Part shown: positions 1-5,867 of the stretch, piece after piece
How positions within the stretch are numbered: the stretch's first letter is position 1
Layout: each line of letters opens with the position of its first letter
NCBI GenBank assembly: GCA_900762015.1
Contig: CAAFEX010000058.1
Location: 1 to 9,086, forward strand
Source of the DNA: an uncultured Collinsella sp.
Lineage (GTDB): Bacteria > Actinomycetota > Coriobacteriia > Coriobacteriales > Coriobacteriaceae
DNA: 9,086 nucleotides
Direction of reading: 5' to 3'
The notes under the pieces: model-generated
Told to the model about the DNA's origin: nothing
Seen by the model: only the letters and a program-made list of their open reading frames with translations
The model's database searches: none
Program-made: the position numbers and the translations under genes

Positions 1-15
1 GCAGACTTGCAAGGG

Positions 16-1470
16 TTAACTCAAGTCCTCGCCATTTGATGCAATGACCTTTTGATACCAGCAGAAGCTGTCCTTTCGGTAGCGATCGAACGTGCCTTTG
101 CCCGCATCATCGGCATCGACATAAACAAAGCCATAGCGCTTCTTCATCTGCCCCGTCGAGGCCGATACCAGATCGATACAGCCCCACGGCGTGTATCCCA
201 TCAGGTCAACACCGTCCTCGACAATTGCATCGCGTAGCGCAAGAATATGCCTGCGCAGGTAATCAATATGATACGCATCGTGGACTTTGCCGTCTTCCAG
301 CGCATCGAGTCCGCCCACACCGTTCTCAGCGATAAAGAGCGGAAGATGGTAACGATCGTGGTAGCCGGCAAGCGTCACGCGCAAACCCAGCGCATCGATC
401 TGCCATTTCCAGGCAGTCTCTTTATCCTTGAGGTACGGATTGCGCAGCGTCGGGAACACGTTACCCTCCGCCTTCTCAGCGATCACCTGGTCATCGGCGC
501 ACACCAAGCGCGAGCAATAGTACGAGAACGAGATGAAGTCGACCGTATGCTCTGCCAGATACTCCGTATCGCCCGGCTCAAAGGGCACGTGAACACCCTC
601 TTTCTCGAGTGCACGCAGCTTCCAAGCAGGATAGGCGCCCGCAGCCATCACGTCTGTGTAGAAGTAGCGGCCGCGGTCCTCCTCATACGCAAGCCATACG
701 TCCTCGGGCGCACAACGGTACGGATAGGTCGCACCGGCAGCGACCATGCAACCCACCTTGTTTGCGGGATCGATCTTGTGCAGAATCTCGACAGCGCGAG
801 CGCTCGCCATAAACATATGGTGCGAGAACGCCGCGGTCACGGCTGCACGGTCACGCTCATCCTCGAGCGTGACACCCGCGTTGAGATAGGACAGCGCCAC
901 GCTGTTGATCTCGTTGAACGTAAGCCAATAACGCACGAGGCCCTGGTACGCGCGTCCGACGGTCTCGACGTAGTGCGCATACCGCTCGATCATCTCTCGG
1001 CTTTGCCAGCCACCATAGCGCTCGACCAGAGCCAACGGATAGTCGTAGTGCGACAGCGTCACAAGCGGCTCGATTCCATGCTCGCGCAGCGCCTCGAATA
1101 CCTGACGGTAAAACTCCAAGCCCTCGCCGTTGGGCTCGGTCTCCATCCCTGTGGGAAAAATACGGCTCCAGCAAATTGAAAGACGCAGGCACTTAAAGCC
1201 CATCTCGGCAAAGAGCTCGACATCCTCGTGCCAATGATGGAAGAAGTCGTTGCCCCAGCGGCATGGATACAGCCTGTCCGGATCGTCCACGGGCTTTTGC
1301 CTGCCAAACATTACATCCCAGCGGTCGGAACCCTGTGGGATCAGGTCGGAGTGCGACATGCCGCGGCCGCCCTCGTTCCAGCCCCCTTCGGCCTGGTTGG
1401 CGGCGAGGGCACCACCCCACAAAAAGCCCTCGGGCATACCGGCGGCAGACGTTCTGTCAAAGTAACTCAT
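16..1470 (-). CDS. 6-phospho-beta-glucosidase, glycoside hydrolase family 1
   Basis: Cytoplasmic enzyme that hydrolyses 6-phospho-beta-glucosides, such as cellobiose 6-phosphate delivered by the PTS, to glucose 6-phosphate and an aglycone or glucose. Numbering from the start at 1470 (484 residues, normal for GH1): the N-terminal GH1 signature GFLWGGALAANQ lies near residues 15-26. The acid/base glutamate is in TFNE (E187) and the nucleophile in IAENG (E382). The phosphate-binding signature of 6-phospho enzymes is present near the C-terminus as S436, K444 and Y446 (context MKKRYGFVYVD). The reading frame also opens at 1482, overlapping the EIIC gene, but GAGG there directly abuts that ATG. I prefer 1470, where ATG follows the EIIC stop codon after one base and translational coupling is likely. 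It is the last visible gene of the PTS operon; only 15 bases follow, so no terminator can be judged. Known names for such genes include bglA, bglH and ascB; the sequence does not decide between them. Confidence 0.93.
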   Translation of the reverse strand: MSYFDRTSAAGMPEGFLWGGALAANQAEGGWNEGGRGMSHSDLIPQGSDRWDVMFGRQKPVDDPDRLYPCRWGNDFFHHWHEDVELFAEMGFKCLRLSICWSRIFPTGMETEPNGEGLEFYRQVFEALREHGIEPLVTLSHYDYPLALVERYGGWQSREMIERYAHYVETVGRAYQGLVRYWLTFNEINSVALSYLNAGVTLEDERDRAAVTAAFSHHMFMASARAVEILHKIDPANKVGCMVAAGATYPYRCAPEDVWLAYEEDRGRYFYTDVMAAGAYPAWKLRALEKEGVHVPFEPGDTEYLAEHTVDFISFSYYCSRLVCADDQVIAEKAEGNVFPTLRNPYLKDKETAWKWQIDALGLRVTLAGYHDRYHLPLFIAENGVGGLDALEDGKVHDAYHIDYLRRHILALRDAIVEDGVDLMGYTPWGCIDLVSASTGQMKKRYGFVYVDADDAGKGTFDRYRKDSFCWYQKVIASNGEDLS

Positions 1471-1471
1471 G

Positions 1472-2821
1472 CTACTCAGCATCCTCGGCAGAAGCTGCCG
1501 CGGCGTTCTCCTGCTCCTGAGCCAGGAGCTGGTTATCGTACACCTTAAAGAACGGGTACCAGACCACAGCCATGACCACGATCAAAACGATCGTAAACAC
1601 CCAGATGCGCGGGTCGAGGCACTGGACAAAGCCCTGAACGAAGATGGGGAACGTGCCGCTCACCAAGATGTAGAAGTTAGAGACAAGACCCAGTGAGACC
1701 GCACCCCAATACAGCAGGGCCGAGATCATGCCGCCTAGCACAAACGGAATCATGAGGATCGGGTTGAAGATGATGGGCGCGCCGAAGATCGCGGGCTCGG
1801 AGATACGGAAGAAGCTCGGCACGATCGATGCCCTGCCAAATGCCTTGAGCTGCTGCGACTTTGCCCTAAACGCGCAGAGCGCCACAAAAGAGAACGTATT
1901 ACCCGTGCCGCCGATGAGGTTGATGGCCAACGACATGAGCGCCGGGTGGAACTCAAGCGGCTGCCCGGCAGCATAGAGCGAGGCGTTGGCGGCAAAGGCG
2001 GCAAGCGTGACCGGGGCGGTGATGGGCATTACGATCATGTTGCCGTGGACGCCAAAGCACCAAAACAGCAGCGTCATGAAGCAGATAAGCAGTGCGCCGG
2101 GCACAGAGTCAACTGCGACGGAAAGCGGGGCAGCGAGCAGCTTCTCGATAACCGAGGGGATGGACAGCGCGGGATCGATCATCTGGATCAGCAGGTTGCC
2201 GCCAAAGAAGATGAGGATGTTGGCGAGCATAGGTACGATGGCGCCAAAGGTTTCGGACAAAAACGGCGGCACGCCATCGGGCATCTTGATGGTGATGCCC
2301 TTGGTCTGGCAGAAGCGCGTGACCTCGACGGAGACCAAGGCAACGATGATGGCGGTAAACAGGCCCTGCGCACCCAGATAGGTGCAGGGGACCGCCTGGA
2401 GCACGGACTCGTCAGCAAGCTGGTAGTAGGACGACGGCGCCGCGGCGATCAGGAACATCACCAGCGAGGTCATGCCGGCGTTAAGCTTGGGCATCTTGTA
2501 GGTGCCCGCCAGGTTATAGGCGATTGCGAACGTCACGATCACCGACAGTATGCCCATCGTCATGTTGAAGGGAATGAGCAGCGTGAGCTTATTGGCCGTG
2601 GCAAAATCGAGCCAAGGGCCAAAGACGGACCAGAACCCGCCCTGCGCCACCAGGTCGGCCGTGACCGGCGGGTTGGCGAGGATCATAAAGACGGCAGATA
2701 CCAAGATGAAGCTGATCGCGCTCATAAAGCCCTTTTGCATGGAGGCAAAGTGGCGCTCGGTGCCGCAGAAATTGGCGATAGGGGTCAGTTTTTCCTGAAG
2801 CAGGGTCATGAACTTCTCCAT
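1472..2821 (-). CDS. PTS EIIC, lactose/cellobiose family permease
   Basis: Membrane-embedded sugar channel of a cellobiose-type PTS; it binds the beta-glucoside and passes it to EIIB for phosphorylation during uptake. The 449 residues are the family's usual length, with about ten hydrophobic segments between residues 32 and 424 and an Ala/Glu-rich cytoplasmic tail (431-449). Family landmarks are FWCFGVHG with H259, GGTGNTF near 304-310, and ISEPAIFG with E342; H259 and E342 correspond to the substrate-site His and Glu known from ChbC-type structures. The start at 2821 has a strong SD AGGAGG five bases upstream, and that SD overlaps the EIIB stop codon, so translation is probably coupled. The 3' end abuts the glucosidase start. 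Substrate is inferred as cellobiose or another beta-glucoside from the linked GH1 enzyme; lactose-like or chitobiose-like sugars cannot be excluded. Equivalent genes are often called celB or chbC. Confidence 0.94.
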   Translation of the reverse strand: MEKFMTLLQEKLTPIANFCGTERHFASMQKGFMSAISFILVSAVFMILANPPVTADLVAQGGFWSVFGPWLDFATANKLTLLIPFNMTMGILSVIVTFAIAYNLAGTYKMPKLNAGMTSLVMFLIAAAPSSYYQLADESVLQAVPCTYLGAQGLFTAIIVALVSVEVTRFCQTKGITIKMPDGVPPFLSETFGAIVPMLANILIFFGGNLLIQMIDPALSIPSVIEKLLAAPLSVAVDSVPGALLICFMTLLFWCFGVHGNMIVMPITAPVTLAAFAANASLYAAGQPLEFHPALMSLAINLIGGTGNTFSFVALCAFRAKSQQLKAFGRASIVPSFFRISEPAIFGAPIIFNPILMIPFVLGGMISALLYWGAVSLGLVSNFYILVSGTFPIFVQGFVQCLDPRIWVFTIVLIVVMAVVWYPFFKVYDNQLLAQEQENAAAASAEDAE

Positions 2822-2826
2822 GGTTG

Positions 2827-2832
2827 CCTCCT
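2827..2832 (-). promoter_or_regulatory. Ribosome binding site of EIIC overlapping the EIIB stop codon
   Basis: On the minus strand AGGAGG lies five bases before the EIIC ATG. Together with the preceding T it contains the TAG stop of the EIIB gene (2833-2831). A ribosome finishing EIIB therefore stops on the EIIC ribosome binding site, which favours coupled, balanced synthesis of EIIB and EIIC. Confidence 0.8.
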
Positions 2833-3124
2833 AACCCAACAGCGACTGGGCGAGTGCCAGCACGTTGGCGGCGTTGCCCATGCCGTAGTCCTGTGCGGGG
2901 ATGACCGCGGTCGGCTTACCGCTCCCCTGCTTGACGGTGTTGAGCTGGTAGGACACCTGCGGCCCCAAGAGCAGCACGTCATAATTGGCGCACGTCTCCT
3001 GATACTCGCCGATACCCACCGCATCGATATCGAGCTCGATGCCGTTTTGCTCCGCATATTTCTCGAGTTTCTTCATCAGAATGCTTGTAGACAGACCAGC
3101 TGCGCAAACAAGAAGGATCTTCAT
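2831..3124 (-). CDS. PTS EIIB, lactose/cellobiose family
   Basis: Cytoplasmic phosphocarrier that takes phosphate from EIIA onto a cysteine and gives it to the sugar bound by EIIC. From the start at 3124 the protein has 97 residues, close to the usual 100 or so, and begins MKILLVCAAGLSTS. Cys7 is the phosphorylated residue in the P-loop that opens every EIIB of this family. The frame also opens six codons earlier at 3142 (MRRESL), but that ATG has no SD (upstream CCAACCAATC), whereas AAGGGA lies seven bases before 3124. The family usually starts directly at MKKILL-like sequences, which supports 3124. The gene sits between EIIA (46 bases from the EIIA stop to this start) and EIIC (9-base gap). 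Equivalent genes are called celA or chbB. Confidence 0.92.
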   Translation of the reverse strand: MKILLVCAAGLSTSILMKKLEKYAEQNGIELDIDAVGIGEYQETCANYDVLLLGPQVSYQLNTVKQGSGKPTAVIPAQDYGMGNAANVLALAQSLLG

Positions 3125-3131
3125 AAGGGAT

Positions 3132-3137
3132 TCCCTT
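3132..3137 (-). promoter_or_regulatory. Ribosome binding site deciding the EIIB start
   Basis: AAGGGA on the minus strand, seven bases before the ATG at 3124; the alternative ATG at 3142 has no such site. The SD is the upstream half of a small dyad, AAGGGA-T-TCCCTT on the plus strand (3125-3137), which could fold as a five-base-pair stem with a three-base loop and partly hide the site. Confidence 0.6.
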
Positions 3138-3170
3138 CGCATTGATTGGTTGGATAGTCACCGCACGCCG

Positions 3171-3497
3171 CTAGGCGTTCTTGGTTGCAGTGCGCTCATA
3201 CAGGCAGATCAGCTCCTGCACGAGCTCCTGAGCAAGCATGGAGCACATGAGGTGGTCCTGAGCATGGACCAGCAACACATCCACCGACAGATGCTCGCCC
3301 GCTGCCTCAGTCGAAAGCAGCTGCGTTTGGATGTGGTGAGCCTTGATTCCCGCATCCTTTGACTGCTTCATGAGTTTGGCGGCGGCGTCAAAATCCCCCG
3401 CCTTTGCCTTTTCAAGGGCTTCGAAGGCAAGGCTGCGTGCCTCTCCCGCTGCAGCGACCAGCTGAAACGAAACCATCTCGGTTCCCTGATCGTCCAT
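3171..3497 (-). CDS. PTS EIIA, lactose/cellobiose family
   Basis: Cytoplasmic phosphocarrier that receives phosphate from HPr and passes it to EIIB. The 108 residues fit the small all-helical, trimer-forming EIIA family. The active-site signature VHAQDHLM is intact: H78 is the phosphorylated histidine and D81 the metal-coordinating aspartate, with H78 at the same residue number as in lactococcal EIIA-Lac. The protein starts MDDQGTEMVSFQLV. The start at 3497 is chosen because GAGAGGAG lies about six bases upstream; the internal Met8 (3476) has only a weak purine stretch before it. It is the first PTS component gene after the regulator and the first gene downstream of the 119-base gap that probably contains the control region. 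Equivalent genes are called celC, chbA or lacF. Confidence 0.94.
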   Translation of the reverse strand: MDDQGTEMVSFQLVAAAGEARSLAFEALEKAKAGDFDAAAKLMKQSKDAGIKAHHIQTQLLSTEAAGEHLSVDVLLVHAQDHLMCSMLAQELVQELICLYERTATKNA

Positions 3498-3616
3498 AAC
3501 GGTCTCCTCTCCCGTGATGTTTGGTTTGTACTTGAATATTCGAAACGCCTATCTCCCGCCCGCAATCCTCGAGGTTTATTGCAGGTAGACTGACAGGGTC
3601 ATCGACAAAAGAAGTC
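3498..3616 (-). promoter_or_regulatory. Gap between regulator and PTS genes, candidate control region
   Basis: This 119-base gap has no gene and no rho-independent terminator, so readthrough from the regulator gene is possible. Two dyads stand out. One is TTGAATATTCGAA at 3532-3544, with the perfect 8-base palindrome GAATATTC at its core. The other is at 3562-3582: arms GCAAT and ATTGC around the perfect palindrome CCTCGAGG, with three extra bases on one side. On the minus strand a poor promoter-like pair, TTGCGG then 18 bases then GAATAT, spans both. A LicR-type activator should bind just upstream of the gene it controls, so either dyad could be its operator. This is inference from position and symmetry only. 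Confidence 0.3.
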
Positions 3617-5512
3617 TTAAGCCGTATGCGCTTGCACAAGCGCCATCAGCTCATGCCAGGACCGGCGCTCGCGTAGGCGCTCGACCCCCTGGCGGTCCAT
3701 AAAGATCTCGGCGAGCAGTGAGCTCAAGATCCGCGCCTCATCGCCGCCCGACCGGGCAAACGACACCATAAAGACGATATCGACCTCATGGCCGTATTCA
3801 TCCCAAAGAATGGGATGTTCGAGCAGGCCCACGGTAACAAAGGCCTCGGCGCTCAAGGGATGCATCCCATGGGGCATGGCTACCCCATTGCCAAACGAGG
3901 TGGCGCTCGCGCTCTCGCGCTCGGCGACCTCTTGGGCAAACTGGGCATCGACACGGCCGCTCTCGACGGCGCGCTCGGAGAGATATCGGAGAACGGCCTG
4001 CTTCGACGACGCCTCAACGCGGTTGAAGAACAGGGCACGGCTAAAGAAAGAGCTCACGGAGTCCGATTGCGCAGTGTCGTCGCTCAGCACCTTGCGGATA
4101 GCGTTGACATCGCTCGTCTCCAAGAAGAAATCGGCCTCGCGGACGGGCACGGGCAACTTGACGTTGAGCGGCACCGTTGTGAACACGTAGTCGATATGCG
4201 AAAAATCGAACGTTCCCACGCGGGCGACATCGCATGTCTCAATCGAATCGATATACATGCCAAACTGCTTGCGGTACTGGTGCTCGAGCATACGGGCGCT
4301 TCCCGCTCCCGAGGCGCACACGATCAGGATGCGTTTGCGACGCGGCTGGTCGGCTTGCTGCTCGAGGGCCAGGGCAAATGCCATGGCGATGTAGCCGAGC
4401 TCTTCATCAGAGGGCTGGCTGCCAAAATGACGCTCGAGTACCTGCGAGGTGCCAGCTGCCATCGAATAGGCCAACGGAAACCTCGTCTTGATATCGGACA
4501 GCATGGGGTTATCCATATGCATGTGATATTCAAGGCGATAGCCCAGAGGGCCGATATGCCGAGCAAGGTTCATGCGAAGTTCAAGATCGCCGCTAAAGTC
4601 AAACCTAAACTCATCGTTGACCGCACGTACCATCTCGGAAGCAATCTCCCACATCTCGTCCGAGATAACGGCAGAGCCCTTCTCGGGCACGCCCGTGCCC
4701 CTGCCGAGCAAATGGATTGCGATAAAGGCAACCTCTTCTCGGGGCATGCTCACGCCCAGGGCATCCTTGATGTTTGCGGCAATCTGGAAAGCCGCGGCGT
4801 ATTCGCGCGTTCCCTCCAGTTTTTGAACGTCCGATTCTGCAGCTGGGACATAGCAGCCCTGCTCGATGCGGCCAAGAGCAATGTAAAGATGCATGATGAG
4901 ATTGCGGGATGCCAGCGAGCTCACCGTGACGGGCGAGGCCGTCAGAGCATCGTCCACACATGCGGCGATGGCCCGCAGGCGCTCGGCGAGCTTTGCATCG
5001 TCGGTGTCGGGCAACACGGGCCTCACCAGCGAGGCCAGGCACAGGCGCCGCTGCGACTCCCCGCCCGCAACGCGGATTCCGTAGCGTGGGCGCTTTTCGA
5101 GCGTTAAGTCAAATTGGGCGAGTTTCTGCTCTACCAGACGCATGTCATTGGACAGAGTTCGCGCTGAAACGTAGAGTAAATCCGCATACTCCTCAATCGT
5201 CACCCACTGGGACCGCATGAGGAGGTCGTTAAGAAGGAAGGACACACGGCCGTCGCGCGTATCAGGAATGCCCGGATGGGCCAGAGCCGCACCGTCTAGC
5301 AAGCGAGCAAGCTCATCTGCACGTGCAACATCGATACGATACTGCCCCTTGCTGCCAACGATGCGTGCAACCCCTGCAAGGTTGTCGTTTGCGCGATGGA
5401 TATAGTTTCTCACGGCGCGCTCGCTTACCTCGAGACGCTTGGCAAGTACCGCGACAGCGACAGGCTGAGCGTCCTCGATCATATTTACAAGCTGCTTGAC
5501 GCGAGCATCCAT
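3617..5512 (-). CDS. licR: LicR-type transcriptional activator (HTH, two PRDs, EIIB-like and EIIA-like domains)
   Basis: DNA-binding activator of a beta-glucoside PTS operon whose activity is set by PTS phosphorylation. Domains in its 631 residues: N-terminal HTH (about 1-55), a second HTH region (about 90-145), PRD1 (about 180-280), PRD2 (about 290-390), an EIIB-like domain beginning KRILIVCASGAGS (C399), and a fructose-type EIIA domain (about 485-631) with GVAMPHG (H548). PRD histidines H208, H267 and H319 are present. The fourth PRD position, expected at 378 in a GYIALHF-like context, reads GYIAMAF, so it is alanine. Spacing of the sites (208/267, 319/378, then C399) matches what I recall of Bacillus subtilis LicR (219/278, 333/392, C413). 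The start at 5512 follows a strong AGGAGGAGG. The EIIA, EIIB, EIIC and glucosidase genes lie directly downstream on the same strand and are the likely targets. It is not a BglG antiterminator, since it lacks the N-terminal RNA-binding domain. The symbol is assigned by domain order and context. Confidence 0.9.
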   Translation of the reverse strand: MDARVKQLVNMIEDAQPVAVAVLAKRLEVSERAVRNYIHRANDNLAGVARIVGSKGQYRIDVARADELARLLDGAALAHPGIPDTRDGRVSFLLNDLLMRSQWVTIEEYADLLYVSARTLSNDMRLVEQKLAQFDLTLEKRPRYGIRVAGGESQRRLCLASLVRPVLPDTDDAKLAERLRAIAACVDDALTASPVTVSSLASRNLIMHLYIALGRIEQGCYVPAAESDVQKLEGTREYAAAFQIAANIKDALGVSMPREEVAFIAIHLLGRGTGVPEKGSAVISDEMWEIASEMVRAVNDEFRFDFSGDLELRMNLARHIGPLGYRLEYHMHMDNPMLSDIKTRFPLAYSMAAGTSQVLERHFGSQPSDEELGYIAMAFALALEQQADQPRRKRILIVCASGAGSARMLEHQYRKQFGMYIDSIETCDVARVGTFDFSHIDYVFTTVPLNVKLPVPVREADFFLETSDVNAIRKVLSDDTAQSDSVSSFFSRALFFNRVEASSKQAVLRYLSERAVESGRVDAQFAQEVAERESASATSFGNGVAMPHGMHPLSAEAFVTVGLLEHPILWDEYGHEVDIVFMVSFARSGGDEARILSSLLAEIFMDRQGVERLRERRSWHELMALVQAHTA

Positions 5513-5535
5513 GTCCTCCTCCTTTCCCTGCGTCT

Positions 5536-5564
5536 AGTCTAACGCGGTAAAGAATGACACTCCA
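5536..5564 (-). promoter_or_regulatory. Weak promoter-like pair before the regulator
   Basis: On the minus strand TGGAGT (-35-like, 3/6 to consensus), 17 bases, then TAGACT (-10-like, 4/6) lies about 24 bases before the regulator ATG and just upstream of its SD AAAGGAGGAGG. Spacing is ideal but the hexamers are poor, and such matches arise by chance. The region 5565-5677 shows nothing else that I can name. Confidence 0.2.
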
Positions 5565-5677
5565 CGTCGCGCTCGTTCCGCCAACTCGGAACAGGTTGCG
5601 GGGAGTCCAGCCGAACTTATAGGGAGCACGGAGAAAGGGCCCGAAAGCCATGTGCCGGTGTGAGATGCGCTTTCCGC

Positions 5678-5759
5678 AGTCATTGGGGACAGACTTAAAT
5701 GAGTAGTCGTTGTGGACGTTCTTGTTTGACTAGTCGTTTAAGAACGTCCCCAATGACTA
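5678..5759. repeat. Three-copy repeat element, REP/BIME-like or non-autonomous mobile repeat
   Basis: One unit of about 20 bases occurs three times in 82 bases. Copy A, plus strand 5740-5759, reads AAGAACGTCCCCAATGACTA. Copy B, minus strand 5723-5704, matches A at 18 of 20 positions. Copy C, minus strand 5696-5678, keeps GTCCCCAATGACT exactly but has three changes near the start. A and B form a 20-base-arm inverted repeat (one GU pair and one mismatch as RNA) around a 16-base spacer that itself contains the palindrome GACTAGTC (5728-5735). A and C form a second inverted repeat, 13 perfect pairs plus six more after a three-base mismatch. B and C are direct repeats 27 bases apart. There is no ORF in it. 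Such intergenic palindromes, with GGGGACAGA-like ends, recall repeats mobilised by REP-associated (Y1 family) transposases; this assignment is inference. Confidence 0.7.
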
Positions 5760-5769
5760 GGTGAATAGC

Positions 5770-5802
5770 AAAAGCCCCGCAGTCGGAGCGGACTGCGGGG
5801 CT
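5770..5802 (-). terminator. Rho-independent terminator of the arc operon
   Basis: Perfect 12-base-pair stem AGCCCCGCAGTC / GACTGCGGGGCT (5773-5784 and 5791-5802) with a six-base loop. Read on the minus strand it is followed by TTTTGCTATT. It lies 65 bases after the arcC stop codon and is the only good terminator between arcC and the PTS regulator, so it should separate the two transcription units. The T-run is short, so efficiency may be less than complete. Confidence 0.9.
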
Positions 5803-5821
5803 CATGAAGAGAGGCTAGTTT

Positions 5822-5845
5822 GTGGGCGCTTTGCCTGGCGCCCAC
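5822..5845 (-). other. Stem-loop in the arcC 3' untranslated region
   Basis: Perfect eight-base-pair stem GTGGGCGC / GCGCCCAC with an eight-base loop, 22 bases after the arcC stop codon and before the main terminator. On the minus strand it is followed by AAACTAGCC rather than a T-run, so it is unlikely to terminate by itself. It may protect the transcript 3' end or act as an RNA processing site; both roles are inference. Confidence 0.55.
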
Positions 5846-5867
5846 GAGAGAGGCAATGGAGTAGAGG

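Noticed and set aside
247..1179. 310-codon plus-strand ORF opposite the glucosidase
   Set aside because: It is antisense to a GH1 gene with both catalytic glutamates and carries no recognisable motif.
1946..3145. 399-codon plus-strand ORF across the EIIC and EIIB genes
   Set aside because: It runs antisense to two well-recognised PTS genes and gives a His/Asp/Gly/Arg-rich product without any known motif.
3498..3616. BglG-type RNA antiterminator target (RAT site) before the PTS genes
   Set aside because: No terminator hairpin or RAT-like sequence is present here, and the regulator has HTH domains instead of the RNA-binding domain such sites require.
3788..5107. 439-codon plus-strand ORF opposite the regulator
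   Set aside because: It is antisense to a protein with all expected domains and shows no domain of its own, only a composition typical of a reversed frame.
5313..5651. 112-codon minus-strand ORF spanning the regulator start and its upstream region
   Set aside because: It overlaps the regulator in another frame, has no convincing SD, and its product is Arg/Cys-rich without family resemblance.
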